Origin: Rhodopseudomonas sp.
Lineage (GTDB): Bacteria > Pseudomonadota > Alphaproteobacteria > Rhizobiales > Xanthobacteraceae
Direction: 5' to 3'
Assembly (NCBI RefSeq): GCF_013377015.1
Contig: NZ_JACABA010000003.1
Location: 93,500 to 157,499, forward strand
DNA: 64,000 bases
The stretch's first letter is position 1. Every line of letters begins with the position of its first letter. The notes under the pieces are model-generated. The model was not told the DNA's origin. It did not search any database and was given only the letters and a program-made list of their open reading frames with translations. This document shows, piece after piece, positions 10,544 to 22,473 of the stretch. Made by a program: the position numbers and the translations under genes.

Positions 10544-11899
10544 TTACGCCTGAACTGGTGCCCGCCGCAGGCAAGCCAGGCCCCAGCCGAGCAGGATCAC
10601 GATCGCCGGCGTGGTGAGGCCGATCACCCGCAGCGGCTGCCACACCTCCACCTCGGTGGCGATCATGCCGAACCACGCCATCGCCGACCAGGCAAACAGC
10701 GCCGGCAGCAACGCCACGCGGCCGCTGCGGCGCCAGGCGTCGAGCTGGATCACCGCCAACAACGGCGCGGCGAATGCCACGTAGTTCGGCTGCGACACCG
10801 ACAGCATCACCGGCAGCGCTGCGCACAGGATGGCGCCGGCGATCAGCAACGGTTCGGACGGCTCCGGTTGCGGCCCGCGCAGCCGCCAGAACCGGCCATG
10901 GCCGACGATCAGCACCGCGCCGAGCAGCACCGCGTCTGCTGCGATCTGTCCCGCGGTGGCCCAGGGCGGCAGCGACGCCGCGTCCGGCAAACCGCCGGCG
11001 CCGATCCGCGCCAGCATCGCGCCGATGCTGAGCATATCGTAGGAGGTGAAGGTGATCTCGGCGGCGATTTTTGGGTTCGGCGCGCCGCCCAGGATGCCGC
11101 TGAGGTGATCGGTCCACAGCGCCGTATAGAGCTGCACGACCGCGGTCGTGCCGAGGCACAGCGCCGGCACCGCGATCAGGAACACCAAGCCGAAGCCCGC
11201 GGTGCCAAAGATCGTCTTCCAGTCCCGCCGCAGCAGCGGAATCAGCAGCAGCGCCAGCGGAAAGATCTTGATGGTGAAGCCGATCGCCAAGCAGCACGCG
11301 GCAGCGAAAATCCGGCCGCGGACATAGAGCACCAGGAACGCCACCATCGACAGCAGCACCAGCGCGGTCGGCTGGCCGCGGCCGAGCCCGTCGCCGAAAA
11401 ACGGCAGCAGCGCCAGCAGCGGCCCGAGCCGCAGCAGCCACCAGCCGTTCCAGCGATCCTGGAGCAAGGGCCGCGCCACGCAGCGTTGCAGCGCCCTCGC
11501 CCACAGATCCACCGCCAGCGCCATCGCGACGGCGCCGATGACGTACCAGACCGCGACCGACATCGAAAACGACAGCGCCCAGGCTGGCCGCGCCATCCCC
11601 TCGAGCGGATTGGCAAACAATCCCATCAGCAACGCAAAGGTCGGAGGATAGTGATAGGTCCAGCCGTGATTGTCGGCGACCTGGTAAAGCGGATAGCCGG
11701 TCCAGATCGCCCAGCCGGCGCGGAAGAACACCTGAACATCGCCGAAGCCGTGCACTACCGTGCGCTTCACCACAATCGGTAGGTAGGCAGCGAATATCAA
11801 GGCGATCACGGCGATGATCGCGACTTCGTACCAGTGCAACTGGCGCAGGCGCGGCGAAAATGATCGTTCCAAGTCGCTCAGCTCCGCGTTGACGTGCAA
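10544..11899 (-). CDS. GT87-family (DUF2029) integral membrane glycosyltransferase
   Basis: Polytopic membrane protein of about 451 residues with around ten hydrophobic segments. The N-terminal part has FRAGWAIWTGYPLY and YHYPPTFALLM, characteristic of GT87 polyprenyl-phosphate mannosyltransferase-like enzymes (PimE relatives), with acidic residues in the first extramembrane loop. Such enzymes use lipid-linked sugars outside the cytoplasmic membrane; the acceptor here is unknown. It lies between murB and ddl in the same direction, 10 bp after the murB stop, so it is probably co-transcribed with cell-wall genes. The start is uncertain: TTG 11899, or TTG 11872 which has GGAG upstream. Confidence 0.8.
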   Translation of the reverse strand: MHVNAELSDLERSFSPRLRQLHWYEVAIIAVIALIFAAYLPIVVKRTVVHGFGDVQVFFRAGWAIWTGYPLYQVADNHGWTYHYPPTFALLMGLFANPLEGMARPAWALSFSMSVAVWYVIGAVAMALAVDLWARALQRCVARPLLQDRWNGWWLLRLGPLLALLPFFGDGLGRGQPTALVLLSMVAFLVLYVRGRIFAAACCLAIGFTIKIFPLALLLIPLLRRDWKTIFGTAGFGLVFLIAVPALCLGTTAVVQLYTALWTDHLSGILGGAPNPKIAAEITFTSYDMLSIGAMLARIGAGGLPDAASLPPWATAGQIAADAVLLGAVLIVGHGRFWRLRGPQPEPSEPLLIAGAILCAALPVMLSVSQPNYVAFAAPLLAVIQLDAWRRSGRVALLPALFAWSAMAWFGMIATEVEVWQPLRVIGLTTPAIVILLGWGLACLRRAPVQA

Positions 11900-11909
11900 A
11901 CCGTTCGGA

Positions 11910-12839
11910 TCAACGCGGCGGCGCGGCGATCCCGATCCGCTTGATCTCCCAGACCAGCTCGATGCCGGACTGTTGCAGCACCCGCGCCCGCACGGTCTCG
12001 CCCAGCGCCTCGATGTCGCTCGCCGTCGCCTCGCCGGTGTTGATCAGGAAATTGCAGTGCAGCTCCGACACCTGGGCGCCACCGACGCGCAGGCCGCGGC
12101 AGCCGGCTTCGTCGATCAGTTTCCAGGCGCTGTGGCCGGGCGGGTTCTTGAAGGTCGAGCCGCCGGTCTTGTCCCGGATCGGCTGCGCCGTCTCGCGATG
12201 GCGCTGCACCTCATCCATCCTGGCGCGGATCGCCTCGGGCGTGGCGATCGCCCCGCGCAGCGTCACCGCGGTGAAGACGATCGACGGCTCGACGCCGCTG
12301 CTGCGATAGGACAGCCGCATGCCGGTGTTGCTGAACACGTTCAGCGCGCCGTCGCGGCCGATGCCGGTGGTTTCCACCAGCACATCCTTGATCTCGCCGC
12401 CATTGGCGCCGGCGTTCATTCGTAGCGCACCGCCGATGGTGCCGGGAATGCCATGCAGGAATTCCAGTCCGCCGATCCCGGCCGCCGCCGCCGTCTCGGC
12501 GACGCGCTTGTCGAGCGCGGCGGCGCCGGCATGTATCACATCGTCTTCGGCGCGGGTGTCGCCGAAGCCGCGCGCACCGAGCCGGATGACGACGCCCGCG
12601 ATGCCGCCGTCTCGCACGATCAGGTTGGAGCCGACGCCGACAGTGGTGACCGGAATGTCGGGCGGCAGCCGGGAGAGAAAATACGCCAGATCGTCCGCGT
12701 CGACCGGCGTGAACAGCGCCTGCGCCGGCCCCCCGACACGGAACCAGGTCAGCGGCGCCAGCGGTTCATTGGCCAGCAGCCGTCCGCGCAGCTGCGGCAT
12801 CGCGGCGTGCAGCTCCGGCGTGATGTCGGGGAAGCTCAT
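11910..12839 (-). CDS. murB: UDP-N-acetylenolpyruvoylglucosamine reductase MurB
   Basis: FAD enzyme that reduces UDP-GlcNAc-enolpyruvate to UDP-MurNAc using NADPH. 309 residues from ATG 12839, which has GGGG upstream and lies 2 bp after the murC stop. FAD-binding motifs are TWFRVGGPA near residue 31 and [13 protein letters not shown] near 65; [24 protein letters not shown] carries the active-site region, YRSS supplies a substrate-binding Tyr, and GSTFKNP contains the catalytic Ser. The loop length suggests a type II MurB without the extra domain of the E. coli type. An open frame continues far upstream but is antisense or out of frame to murC and is not real. Confidence 0.95.
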   Translation of the reverse strand: MSFPDITPELHAAMPQLRGRLLANEPLAPLTWFRVGGPAQALFTPVDADDLAYFLSRLPPDIPVTTVGVGSNLIVRDGGIAGVVIRLGARGFGDTRAEDDVIHAGAAALDKRVAETAAAAGIGGLEFLHGIPGTIGGALRMNAGANGGEIKDVLVETTGIGRDGALNVFSNTGMRLSYRSSGVEPSIVFTAVTLRGAIATPEAIRARMDEVQRHRETAQPIRDKTGGSTFKNPPGHSAWKLIDEAGCRGLRVGGAQVSELHCNFLINTGEATASDIEALGETVRARVLQQSGIELVWEIKRIGIAAPPR

Positions 12840-12841
12840 GA

Positions 12842-14245
<1,404 letters not shown>

Positions 14246-14383
14246 CGCCGATTCCTTAAACGTCGTCATCCGCGATGGCGGATGGGTGAATTTCCGCGCG
14301 GACCGTAATTCAGGCAAGCCGCGCGGCCCTTGGATGCCCCGCTTTCGCTAGACATGACAAGGCCAAAAACGGCTTGCAGCACG

Positions 14384-15484
14384 CTAAATCCGGGCCACTT
14401 TCGCCACCAGATCGGCCAACCGCTCGGCGGCATCGAGCCGGCCGACGGTGCGGGCGGCGGCGGCCATGGCGATCAGGCGCGCCGGTTCGGCGGCGAGCGC
14501 CGAAATTTCCGCGGCCAGCCGCTCAATGGTGAAGTCTGGTTGCGCGATCCGGAGCGCGCCGCCCGCCTGCATCAGCACGCCGGCATTGGCGAACTGGTCC
14601 TGATCCAGCGCGCCCGGCAGCGGCACCAGGATCGACGGTCGGCCGATCGCGCCGAGTTCGGCCACGGTGCCGGCGCCGGAGCGCGAGATCACCAGATGGC
14701 TGGCCGCGAGCCGCGCCGGCAGGTCGGAAAAGAACGGCGCCAGTTCGGCATCGATGCCGAGCCGGTCATAGACCGCGCGGACCCGCGCCATGTCCTCCTC
14801 GCGCACCTGTTGCACGAGACGGAGCCGGCTCCACAGCGCCGGATCCAGTTGTTCGATCGCGCCGGGCACGATGTCCGCCATCACCCGCGCACCCTGGCTG
14901 CCGCCGACCACCAGCAGCCGCAGCGAGCCGGCCGGATCGGGCGAAGCGTATGGCACCGCAGCGGCGGCGAGGATCGCCGGCCGCATCGGCGTGCCGGTGG
15001 TGGTGGTTTTCGACGCCAGCGCCGGATCGCGATCCAGCACGCCGGGCAGCGAGGTGGCGATCGCGCTGACGTGGCGCGACAGCAGGCGATTGGCGCGGCC
15101 CATCACAGCGTTGGCGTCGTGAATCACGGTGGCGATGCCGACGGCGCGCGCCGCCAACAGCGGCGGCAGCGTCGGATAGCCGCCGAAGCCGACCACGGCG
15201 GCGGGCCGCAGTTTCCGCATCAGATTGAGCGCCACAAGGGTGCCGGCGCCGAGCAGCAGGCCGGTGCGCGCCAACGACCATGGCGAGCGTCCGCGCACCG
15301 TCTCGCTCGGCACCACGTCGATCATCTCGCTGGAAAACAACCCGCTGTATTTCATGGCCCGGGAATCGGTCACCAGCCGCACCCGCATCCCGCGCGCCAT
15401 CAGCACCACGCCGAGCGCCTCGGCCGGAAACAGATGTCCGCCGGTGCCGCCCGCCGCGAGCAGGATCAGGGGTGCCGCGCTCAT
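14384..15484 (-). CDS. murG: Lipid II synthase MurG (UDP-GlcNAc transferase)
   Basis: GT28 enzyme that adds GlcNAc to lipid I on the inner face of the membrane. 366 residues. The GGTGGHLFPAEAL motif is close to the N-terminus, GFGGYPTLPPLLAA and GSQGARVM bind the membrane-side substrate and phosphate, and SRSGAGTVAELGAIGRPSILVPLPGALDQDQ is the UDP-GlcNAc site. I take ATG 15484, just after the ftsW stop; ATG 15517 would overlap ftsW by 29 bp and is the alternative. Confidence 0.95.
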   Translation of the reverse strand: MSAAPLILLAAGGTGGHLFPAEALGVVLMARGMRVRLVTDSRAMKYSGLFSSEMIDVVPSETVRGRSPWSLARTGLLLGAGTLVALNLMRKLRPAAVVGFGGYPTLPPLLAARAVGIATVIHDANAVMGRANRLLSRHVSAIATSLPGVLDRDPALASKTTTTGTPMRPAILAAAAVPYASPDPAGSLRLLVVGGSQGARVMADIVPGAIEQLDPALWSRLRLVQQVREEDMARVRAVYDRLGIDAELAPFFSDLPARLAASHLVISRSGAGTVAELGAIGRPSILVPLPGALDQDQFANAGVLMQAGGALRIAQPDFTIERLAAEISALAAEPARLIAMAAAARTVGRLDAAERLADLVAKVARI

Positions 15485-15488
15485 GGCG

Positions 15489-16640
15489 TCAGGCAAAGCC
15501 GCGGGCCGCGTCGGCATTGCCGAGCGAGTCGATCTCGGTGCGCGGTCGCTGCCTTGTCAGCGCCAGCATCATGCCGACTCCATAGGCCAGCGAGACCATC
15601 GACGAACCGCCATAGGAGATGAACGGCAAGGTCATGCCCTTGGCCGGAATCAGCTGCAGATTGACCGACATGTTGATCGCGGCCTGGATCCCGAACAGGA
15701 TCGCCAGACCGGAGGAAGCGAACCGCGAGAACATGTCCTCGGACGCATAGGCCCGCGACAGCGTTCGGATCACGATGAAGGCGAACAACGCCAGCAACGC
15801 CAGGCAGAGAATGATCCCGAACTCCTCGGCGCCGACCGCGAACACGAAGTCGGTGTGGCTGTCCGGCAGGCTGCGCTTGGCGATGCCTTCGCCCGGCCCA
15901 AGCCCGAACCAGCCGCCATTGCTGAAGGCCTCCATCGCGGTATCGACCTGGAAGGTGTCGCCCGAGGCCGGATTCATGAATCGCTTGATCCGCCCGGCGA
16001 CGTGGGGAACGAACAGATAGGCGGCGAACAGCCCGCCCGCGGAGATCCCGGCGAGCCCCAGCGCCCAGATGATCCGCATCCCGGCGATGAAGAACAGCGC
16101 GCCCCACACCATCAGGATCAGCATGGTCTGGCCGAAATCCGGCTCCAACACCAACAGCGACACCAGCGTCATCAGCAGCGCCAGCGCCATCGAGGTCGCC
16201 GGCATTTCCGGCCGCCGCGCCGATTCCGAAAACAGCCACGCCGCCAGCACCACGAAGGCCGGCTTGGCGGATTCCGAGGCCTGGATGTTGACGCCGAGCA
16301 GCGTGATCCAGCGCCGCGAGCCCTTGACCTCCGGCCCGATCAGCAGCGTCGCCAGGATCAGCGCCACCGAGATCGCGAACACGATCAGCGCCGAGCGCCG
16401 GATCTGTAGCGGCGACAGGAACGACACCGCGATCAGCACGATGAAGGACGGCAGCAGGAACATCACGTGCCGGTTGAAGAAATGAAACGGGTCGAGCCCG
16501 ATCCGGGTCGCCACCGGTGGGCTGGCTGCGAGCGACAGGATCACGCCGCCAAGCATCAGAGCGATCACCGCCGCCAACAGCACGCGGTCCACGGTCCACC
16601 ACCATTCGCTGAACGGCGTGCGTTGTTCACGGGAAATCAT
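15489..16640 (-). CDS. ftsW: SEDS-family peptidoglycan polymerase / divisome protein FtsW
   Basis: SEDS glycosyltransferase that polymerises septal peptidoglycan with FtsI. 383 residues and about ten membrane helices. Family motifs: GSRRWI (after the GPEVKGSRR loop), QASESAKPAFV, LEPDFGQTMLI with the putative catalytic Asp, the long periplasmic loop with GPGEGIAKRSLPDSHTDFVFAVGAEEFG, and GMTLPFISYGGSSM near the C-terminus. Start ATG 16640 has AAGGA 8 nt upstream; the open frame upstream runs through repeat DNA and is not part of the protein. Confidence 0.95.
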   Translation of the reverse strand: MISREQRTPFSEWWWTVDRVLLAAVIALMLGGVILSLAASPPVATRIGLDPFHFFNRHVMFLLPSFIVLIAVSFLSPLQIRRSALIVFAISVALILATLLIGPEVKGSRRWITLLGVNIQASESAKPAFVVLAAWLFSESARRPEMPATSMALALLMTLVSLLVLEPDFGQTMLILMVWGALFFIAGMRIIWALGLAGISAGGLFAAYLFVPHVAGRIKRFMNPASGDTFQVDTAMEAFSNGGWFGLGPGEGIAKRSLPDSHTDFVFAVGAEEFGIILCLALLALFAFIVIRTLSRAYASEDMFSRFASSGLAILFGIQAAINMSVNLQLIPAKGMTLPFISYGGSSMVSLAYGVGMMLALTRQRPRTEIDSLGNADAARGFA

Positions 16641-16942
16641 CGGCGATCCTTGGGCAAAGCTCACCCAATTGGTGCGCCATCGTGGTTGCCAAGGAGTTAA
16701 CGAAATCGAAATGGTTTGAAGAAGTTGGGGTGATGTCCTGAACAACTTGCGCAGCACCCGATCGGACGCGGCGCTGCGGGTAGCCCCCACTGTCATCCCC
16801 GCGAAAGCGGGGATCCAGTACGCCGCAGCGCCGCGATTGGCCCATTGCCGCTCTGGAATACTGGGTCGCCCGCTTTCGCGGGCGATGACGGTCGAGGGTG
16901 TGGCGAAGCCAGGCTTCAATTCGTCACGTCACCTGCACAACG
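16641..16942. other. Intergenic region between murD and ftsW carrying a palindromic repeat
   Basis: 302 bp without a gene. It holds one copy of a two-hairpin repeat (16791-16890). This is one of the few real gaps inside the cell-wall cluster, so the repeat lies within what is otherwise a tight operon and could affect mRNA processing between murD and ftsW. Confidence 0.6.
16791..16890. repeat. Two-hairpin intergenic repeat, copy 1
   Basis: Each end is a small hairpin: ATCCCCGCGAAAGCGGGGAT at the left and CGCCCGCTTTCGCGGGCG at the right, with inward-facing ATCCAGTA and TACTGGGT that can also pair across the middle. Outer ends are GTCATC and GATGAC. A second copy in opposite orientation lies at 49839-49936 between thiS and thiG. 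The loop sequence between the hairpins differs in the two copies. Confidence 0.8.
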
Positions 16943-18343
16943 TCACACCACCGGCTTCACGTCCGGCAACGCCGTCACCAGATCGCGGAATTTCGTGCCG
17001 CGAATTTCAAAGTTGCGGTACTGGTCGAACGAGGCGCAGGCCGGCGACAGCAGCACGACAGGTTCGGCCAACCCCGAGGCCGCAGCATCGGCGGCCGCCA
17101 CCGGCACCGCCTTGTCGAGCGCCTCGCTGATCTCGTAAGGCACCCTGCCCTCCAGCGTCGCGGCGAATTCTTTCGCCGCCTCGCCGATCAGATAGGCCTT
17201 GCGGATTCGCGGAAAGAACTCGGCGAGGCTCTCGATACCCCCGGTCTTCGGCTTGCCACCGGCGATCCAGAAGATGTCGTTGAAGGATGCCAAAGCCTTG
17301 GCGGTGGCGTCCGCATTGGTGCCCTTGGAATCGTTGACGAACAGCGTGGCGCCTTGGCGTCCGACCTGCTCCATCCGATGCGCCAGACCGGGAAAACTGC
17401 GCAGGCCTTTTTGCAGCGCTTCGGCGCTGACGCCGAGCGCCAGCACGGCTGCGGCCGCGGCGGCGGCGTTCTGGGCATTGTGCAGCCCGCGCAATGAGCC
17501 GATGCCGCCAATCCGCGCGATCTCGCTGCGGGCGCCGCCGGCGGCGCGCAAGACCGTCTCGTGCTCAACGGTGATGCCGTCCGCCAGCGGCTGCTTCACC
17601 GAAATCCGCACCACGCGGCGGCCGGCCTGCTCGATGCGATCGGCGGCGGCGCGGCCGAAGCCGTCATCGACGCCGACGATCGCGGTGCCGCCCGGCTGCA
17701 CGCCGGCAACCAGGCGCTCCTTGACCTCGGCGTAGTGCGCGAGCGTGCCGTGGCGGTCGATGTGATCCTCGGTGACGTTGAGCAGAATGCCTACGCTGGG
17801 GTCGAGCGACGGCGTCAGGTCGATCTGGTACGACGACATCTCGATGACGTGGACGCGGCCGGCGCGCGGCGGCTGCAGCGACAGGATCGCGGTGCCGATA
17901 TTGCCGCCCATCTGGGTGTCGTAACCGGCCTCACGCATCAGATGCGCGATCAGCGCCGTGGTGGTCGACTTGCCGTTGGTGCCGGTGATGGCGACGAACG
18001 GCGCGTCCGGCGCGTGGCGTCGGCGTTCGCGACAGAACAGTTCGATGTCGCCGATCACCTCGACGCCGGCCTCGCGCGCCTTCAGCACGGTCCAGTGCGG
18101 CGCAGGATGCGTCAGCGGCACGCCGGGCGTCAGCACCAGCGCTGCGAAACTCGCCCACGACACGCTGCGCAGATCCGCGGTGATGAAATTGGCCTGCGCC
18201 GCCTCGACCATCCGATCGATGCTGTCGTCACAGGCGACGACCTCGGCGCCGCCGGCTTTCAGTGCGTGGCAGCACGCCAGGCCGGAGCCACCGAGCCCGA
18301 ATACTGCGACGGTCTTACCCGCGAAGCTAGTGACCGGGATCAA
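16943..18343 (-). CDS. murD: UDP-N-acetylmuramoylalanine--D-glutamate ligase MurD
   Basis: Mur ligase that adds D-Glu. 466 residues. The N-terminal Rossmann motif is [17 protein letters not shown], the ATP P-loop [16 protein letters not shown] near residue 120, followed by [21 protein letters not shown], and [16 protein letters not shown] in the C-terminal domain, all as expected for MurD. Its start lies 4 bp after the mraY stop, so it is tightly coupled to mraY. Confidence 0.96.
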   Translation of the reverse strand: MIPVTSFAGKTVAVFGLGGSGLACCHALKAGGAEVVACDDSIDRMVEAAQANFITADLRSVSWASFAALVLTPGVPLTHPAPHWTVLKAREAGVEVIGDIELFCRERRRHAPDAPFVAITGTNGKSTTTALIAHLMREAGYDTQMGGNIGTAILSLQPPRAGRVHVIEMSSYQIDLTPSLDPSVGILLNVTEDHIDRHGTLAHYAEVKERLVAGVQPGGTAIVGVDDGFGRAAADRIEQAGRRVVRISVKQPLADGITVEHETVLRAAGGARSEIARIGGIGSLRGLHNAQNAAAAAAAVLALGVSAEALQKGLRSFPGLAHRMEQVGRQGATLFVNDSKGTNADATAKALASFNDIFWIAGGKPKTGGIESLAEFFPRIRKAYLIGEAAKEFAATLEGRVPYEISEALDKAVPVAAADAAASGLAEPVVLLSPACASFDQYRNFEIRGTKFRDLVTALPDVKPVV

Positions 18344-18347
18344 TGCT

Positions 18348-19433
18348 TCACCGCAGCTTCAGGGTCGAGAGCCCGGCCAGCGCCAGCATCACCGAGATGA
18401 TCCAGAACCGGATCACGATCTGCGGTTCGGTCCAGCCCTTCTGCTCGAAATGATGGTGGATCGGCGCCATCCGGAATACCCGTTTGCCGGTCAGCTTGAA
18501 CGACGTCACCTGCACGATCACCGAGACCGCTTCCAGCACGAACAGCCCGCCGATCACCGCCAGCACGATCTCGTGCTTCACCGCCACCGCGATCGTGCCG
18601 AGCATGCCGCCGAGCGCCAGCGACCCGGTATCGCCCATGAAGATCGAGGCCGGCGGCGCGTTGAACCACAGGAAGCCTAGGCCCGCGCCGAGCAGCGCGC
18701 CGCACAGCACGGCGAGTTCGCCGGTGCCGGCGACGTAGTTGATCTGCAGATATTCGGCGAACACCGCGTTGCCGGCGAGATAGGAAATCAGCCCGAAGCT
18801 CGCCGCCGCGATCATCACCGGCACGATCGCCAGCCCGTCAAGGCCGTCGGTGAGGTTCACCGCGTTGCCGGCGCCGACCACGATGAAGCCGCCGAAGATG
18901 AGGAAGAACCAGCCGAAATTCAGAGCCACTTCCTTGACAAACGGAATCACCAGCGAGCTCGACAGCGGATCGCGGCCGAGCCGCATCAGTGCGTAGCAGG
19001 CCGCGCCGGCGATCACCGCCTCGATCGCGAGCCTTGTTCGGCCGGAGAAGCCGTTGTGGCTCTGCTTGGTGACCTTCAGATAATCGTCGTAGAACCCGAC
19101 GAAGCCGAAGCCCAGCGTCACCGCGAGCACGATCCAGACATAGGGATTGAGCGGATTGGCCCACAGCACGGTGCCGACCACCAGCCCCGACAGGATCATC
19201 AGCCCGCCCATGGTCGGGGTGCCGATCTTGGTGATCAGGTGCGATTGCGGGCCGTCGGAGCGGATCGGCTGGCCCTTACCCTGGCGCAGTCGCAGATTGT
19301 CGATGATCCAGGGGCCGAACAGGAACACGAACAGCGCCCCGGTCACCATCGCGCCGCCGGTGCGAAACGTGATGTAGCGGAATACGTTGAAGACCGGAAT
19401 TGTCGAGGAAAAGTCGATCAGCCAATAAAGCAT
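18348..19433 (-). CDS. mraY: Phospho-N-acetylmuramoyl-pentapeptide-transferase MraY
   Basis: Integral membrane enzyme that makes lipid I from UDP-MurNAc-pentapeptide and undecaprenyl phosphate. 361 residues, about ten membrane helices. Signatures are [31 protein letters not shown] (the conserved Asp pair and Lys), [26 protein letters not shown] with the catalytic Asp, and [11 protein letters not shown] near the end. I start at ATG 19433 (MLYWLIDFS), the family N-terminus; the upstream 24 codons lie in the murF region. Gap to murF is 10 bp. Confidence 0.97.
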   Translation of the reverse strand: MLYWLIDFSSTIPVFNVFRYITFRTGGAMVTGALFVFLFGPWIIDNLRLRQGKGQPIRSDGPQSHLITKIGTPTMGGLMILSGLVVGTVLWANPLNPYVWIVLAVTLGFGFVGFYDDYLKVTKQSHNGFSGRTRLAIEAVIAGAACYALMRLGRDPLSSSLVIPFVKEVALNFGWFFLIFGGFIVVGAGNAVNLTDGLDGLAIVPVMIAAASFGLISYLAGNAVFAEYLQINYVAGTGELAVLCGALLGAGLGFLWFNAPPASIFMGDTGSLALGGMLGTIAVAVKHEIVLAVIGGLFVLEAVSVIVQVTSFKLTGKRVFRMAPIHHHFEQKGWTEPQIVIRFWIISVMLALAGLSTLKLR

Positions 19434-19443
19434 TCGAGCCGCC

Positions 19444-20883
19444 TTAAACCGCAGCGCTGTTGAGTGCGGCCTTGCCGGGAAAGCGCTTCTCGAGCGCGGT
19501 GACAATCGTTTTCATGCGCGAGCCCAACGAGCCCTTGATCATGATGACATCGCCAGCGCGGATCGCGGCGACAACCTGCGATTCGAGCTCGGCCGAGCTC
19601 CCTGCATAGCCGCCCCGCTTTCCCGAGGAAAGGGCGTCCCACAGGTTGCGCATCATCGGTCCGCAGCAAAATACGGTGTCGACGGCATTAGCCTTGACCG
19701 CCTCGTTGAGACCGCGGTGCAATTCGGCGCTGGCGGGGCCGAGTTCCAGCATGTCGCCGAGCACCGCAATCCGCCGTCCCTGCGGTCCGATCGCCGAATG
19801 GCCGAGCACGTCGAGCGCGGCCGCCATCGAGGCCGGATTGGCGTTGTAGCTCTCGTCGATCAGGGTGGCCTCGCCGTCGTCGAATTCCAGCGCGCGGCGG
19901 ACGCCGCGCCCGGCTGCGGGCTGCACCTGCGACAGCGCCAGCGCGGCGAGCGCCAGATCGGCGCCGGCCAGTTGTGCCGCCGCCAGCACCGCCAGCGAAT
20001 TGATCGCGATGTGGCGGCCGGGAATGCCGAGCTTGTAGGTGACTTTGTGTCCCAGAATGTCGGCATGGACCGCGGTGCAATCCGAATGCAACGACAGGTC
20101 GATCAGCCGGGCATCGGCTTTGGCATCGGCGCCGAACGAGACGATGCGGCCGACCTTGGCCTTCTTCGCGCTCTTGCTCAGCCGCGCGAACAGCGCGTTG
20201 TCGCGATTCAACACCGCGACGCCGCCGGGCTCGAGCCCCTTGAAGATTTCGGCCTTGGCATCGGCGATCGCCTCGACGCCCGAAAAGAACTCCAGATGCA
20301 CCGGCTCGACCGTAGTGACGATCGCAACGTGCGGCCGCACCAGCTTCACCAGCGGCTCGATCTCGCCGGCATGGTTCATGCCGATTTCGAACACTGCGAA
20401 CTTGGCGGTGGCCGGGCAGCGCGCCAGCGACAGCGGCACGCCCCAATGATTGTTGAACGACGCCACAGAGGCGTGGGTCTCGCCCTGCGCGCCGAACACG
20501 CCGCGCAACGCTTCCTTGGTCGAGGTCTTACCGACCGATCCGGTCACCGCAATCACCTGGGCATTCAGCCGCGCCCGCGACGCGCGCGCCAGCGCGACCA
20601 GACCCGCGAGCACGTCATCGACGATCAGCAGTGGCGCATCCGCGGCGAATTTGTCGCGCTGCGCGGCGGCGACGACGGCGAGCGCCGCACCGGCCTGCAA
20701 CGCGGCAGCGACGAAGTCGTGGCCGTCATGGACGTCGCCCTTGATGGCGAAGTAAGCGTCGCCCGGTGCGATGGTGCGGCTGTCGATCGAAATACCGAAG
20801 ATGTCGCGCGGCAAAGCGCCGTTGCGCGCGGCGCCCATCGCCTCGGCCATTGCATTCGACGTCCACAGCGGCTGCGTGCTCAT
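19444..20883 (-). CDS. murF: UDP-MurNAc-tripeptide--D-alanyl-D-alanine ligase MurF
   Basis: Adds the D-Ala-D-Ala made by Ddl to the stem tripeptide. 479 residues. The N-terminal substrate domain has [21 protein letters not shown], the P-loop is [16 protein letters not shown] near residue 110, [13 protein letters not shown] and [10 protein letters not shown] follow, and the C-terminal domain has [16 protein letters not shown] and [12 protein letters not shown] 20883 overlaps the murE stop by 4 bp (ATGA), so the two are translationally coupled. Confidence 0.96.
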   Translation of the reverse strand: MSTQPLWTSNAMAEAMGAARNGALPRDIFGISIDSRTIAPGDAYFAIKGDVHDGHDFVAAALQAGAALAVVAAAQRDKFAADAPLLIVDDVLAGLVALARASRARLNAQVIAVTGSVGKTSTKEALRGVFGAQGETHASVASFNNHWGVPLSLARCPATAKFAVFEIGMNHAGEIEPLVKLVRPHVAIVTTVEPVHLEFFSGVEAIADAKAEIFKGLEPGGVAVLNRDNALFARLSKSAKKAKVGRIVSFGADAKADARLIDLSLHSDCTAVHADILGHKVTYKLGIPGRHIAINSLAVLAAAQLAGADLALAALALSQVQPAAGRGVRRALEFDDGEATLIDESYNANPASMAAALDVLGHSAIGPQGRRIAVLGDMLELGPASAELHRGLNEAVKANAVDTVFCCGPMMRNLWDALSSGKRGGYAGSSAELESQVVAAIRAGDVIMIKGSLGSRMKTIVTALEKRFPGKAALNSAAV

Positions 20884-22355
20884 GCGGCGCTCGCGGAAAG
20901 TGCGGCCGCCGCGGCCTCGTGATCGCTGAACGGCAACACGCGGTCGTGCACGATCTGGCCGGTCTCGTGCCCCTTGCCGGCGATCAGCAGCGCATCGCCG
21001 GGTTGCAGGCTCGCGATCGCCACCCGGATCGCTTCGGCGCGATCGCCGATCTCGCGCGCGCCGGACGCAGCCGCCAGGATCGCGGCGCGGATGTCGGCGG
21101 GATTCTCGGAGCGCGGATTGTCGTCGGTGACGATCACGCTGTCGGCATTCTCGGCCGCGATCGCGCCCATCAGCGGCCGCTTGCCGGCATCGCGATCGCC
21201 GCCGGCGCCGAACACCACGACCAGCCTGCGCTTGGCGTAAGGTCGCAACGCCTGCAGCGCCTTCGCCAGCGCGTCCGGCTTGTGTGCGTAGTCGACGAAC
21301 ACCGGCGCGCCGTTGCGGCTGCCGACCTGCTCGAGCCGGCCCTTGGCGCCTTCGAGATATTCGAGCGCGGCGAACACCTGCCCGGCATCGCTGTCGGTGC
21401 CGATCGCCAGCCCGGCCGCGACCAGCGCATTCTCGATCTGGAATTCGCCGACCAGCGGCAACATGAGACTGCGCGCGCGCCCGTCATATTCAAGCGTCAG
21501 GCGCTGCGCGAATCCGTCGATCGTCGCGTCAACCAAACGAATGCCGCCATTGCTGGCGTCGCCATTGCGACCGACCGTGATCAGTCGCAATTGTCGGGCG
21601 CGCGCCGCATCGATCACCTGCTGCGAACAGTCGTGATCCGCCGAGATCACCGCGGCGCCGCCGTCAATGACCAGATCCTTGAACAGCCGCAGCTTGGCGG
21701 CGAGGTAGTGCGCGACATCGGGATGATAGTCCATGTGATCGCGCGACAGATTGGTGAAGCCGCCGGCAGCGACGCGGACGCCGTCGAGCCTGAACTGATC
21801 GAGGCCGTGCGACGACGCTTCCAGCGCCAGATGGGTGACGCCCTCGCCGGCGATTTCGTCGAGCGAGCGATGCAGCGCGATCGGGTCGGGCGTGGTCAGC
21901 GATCCGTACACCGTGCGCTTCGGAATCACCAGGCCGATGGTGCCGATGCTGGCCGAGGCGTGGCCGAGCCGTTGCCAAATCTGCCGGGTGAAGGCCGCGA
22001 CCGAGGTCTTGCCGCTAGTGCCGGTGACCGCGGCGATGGTTGCGGGTTGTCGCGGATAGAATCTCGCCGCCGCCAGCGCCAGCGCGCGGCGCGGATTGCG
22101 CACGGTCACGAACGGCACCGCGAGATCGCCGTCCGGGCGATGTTCGCCGACCACCGCCGCCGCGCCGGCCGCGATCGCCTGGCCGATGAAATGCGCGCCG
22201 TCGGTCTTGGCGCCGGCCAGCGCGAAAAACACCTCGCCGGGGCGCACCGCGCGGCTGTCGACGGCAAGCCCGCTCACGACAATATCCGCGGCGGCAAGCT
22301 CGGTGGCTTGCGCGCCGATCCCGGCATCGTCGCTGAGAAGATCGCTGAGCTTCAT
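20880..22355 (-). CDS. murE: UDP-MurNAc-L-Ala-D-Glu--meso-diaminopimelate ligase MurE
   Basis: Adds the third residue of the stem peptide. 491 residues from ATG 22355 (MKLSDLL). P-loop VTGTSGKTSVAAFTRQIW near residue 110, LEASSHGLDQFR, and the DNPR motif (VTDDNPRSENP) in the C-terminal domain, which in this family marks specificity for meso-diaminopimelate rather than lysine, as expected in a Gram-negative. Eleven further codons are open upstream but do not match the family. It follows ftsI by 118 bp. Confidence 0.96.
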   Translation of the reverse strand: MKLSDLLSDDAGIGAQATELAAADIVVSGLAVDSRAVRPGEVFFALAGAKTDGAHFIGQAIAAGAAAVVGEHRPDGDLAVPFVTVRNPRRALALAAARFYPRQPATIAAVTGTSGKTSVAAFTRQIWQRLGHASASIGTIGLVIPKRTVYGSLTTPDPIALHRSLDEIAGEGVTHLALEASSHGLDQFRLDGVRVAAGGFTNLSRDHMDYHPDVAHYLAAKLRLFKDLVIDGGAAVISADHDCSQQVIDAARARQLRLITVGRNGDASNGGIRLVDATIDGFAQRLTLEYDGRARSLMLPLVGEFQIENALVAAGLAIGTDSDAGQVFAALEYLEGAKGRLEQVGSRNGAPVFVDYAHKPDALAKALQALRPYAKRRLVVVFGAGGDRDAGKRPLMGAIAAENADSVIVTDDNPRSENPADIRAAILAAASGAREIGDRAEAIRVAIASLQPGDALLIAGKGHETGQIVHDRVLPFSDHEAAAAALSASAA

Positions 22356-22473
22356 CGTCGTTCGTCCAGCCTGTCGAACTAGGCCCATTTGCAGCAGTTC
22401 CGGGGGCTTTTAGCGCAATCCAATTTCGACGCAACAAGCTTGCACGGCGCCGCGGCAATCGGGGCGGCAGACG

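Noticed and set aside
14330..15622. Plus-strand frame of 430 codons opposite murG
   Set aside because: Same reason: shadow of murG, with His/Arg-rich low-complexity translation.
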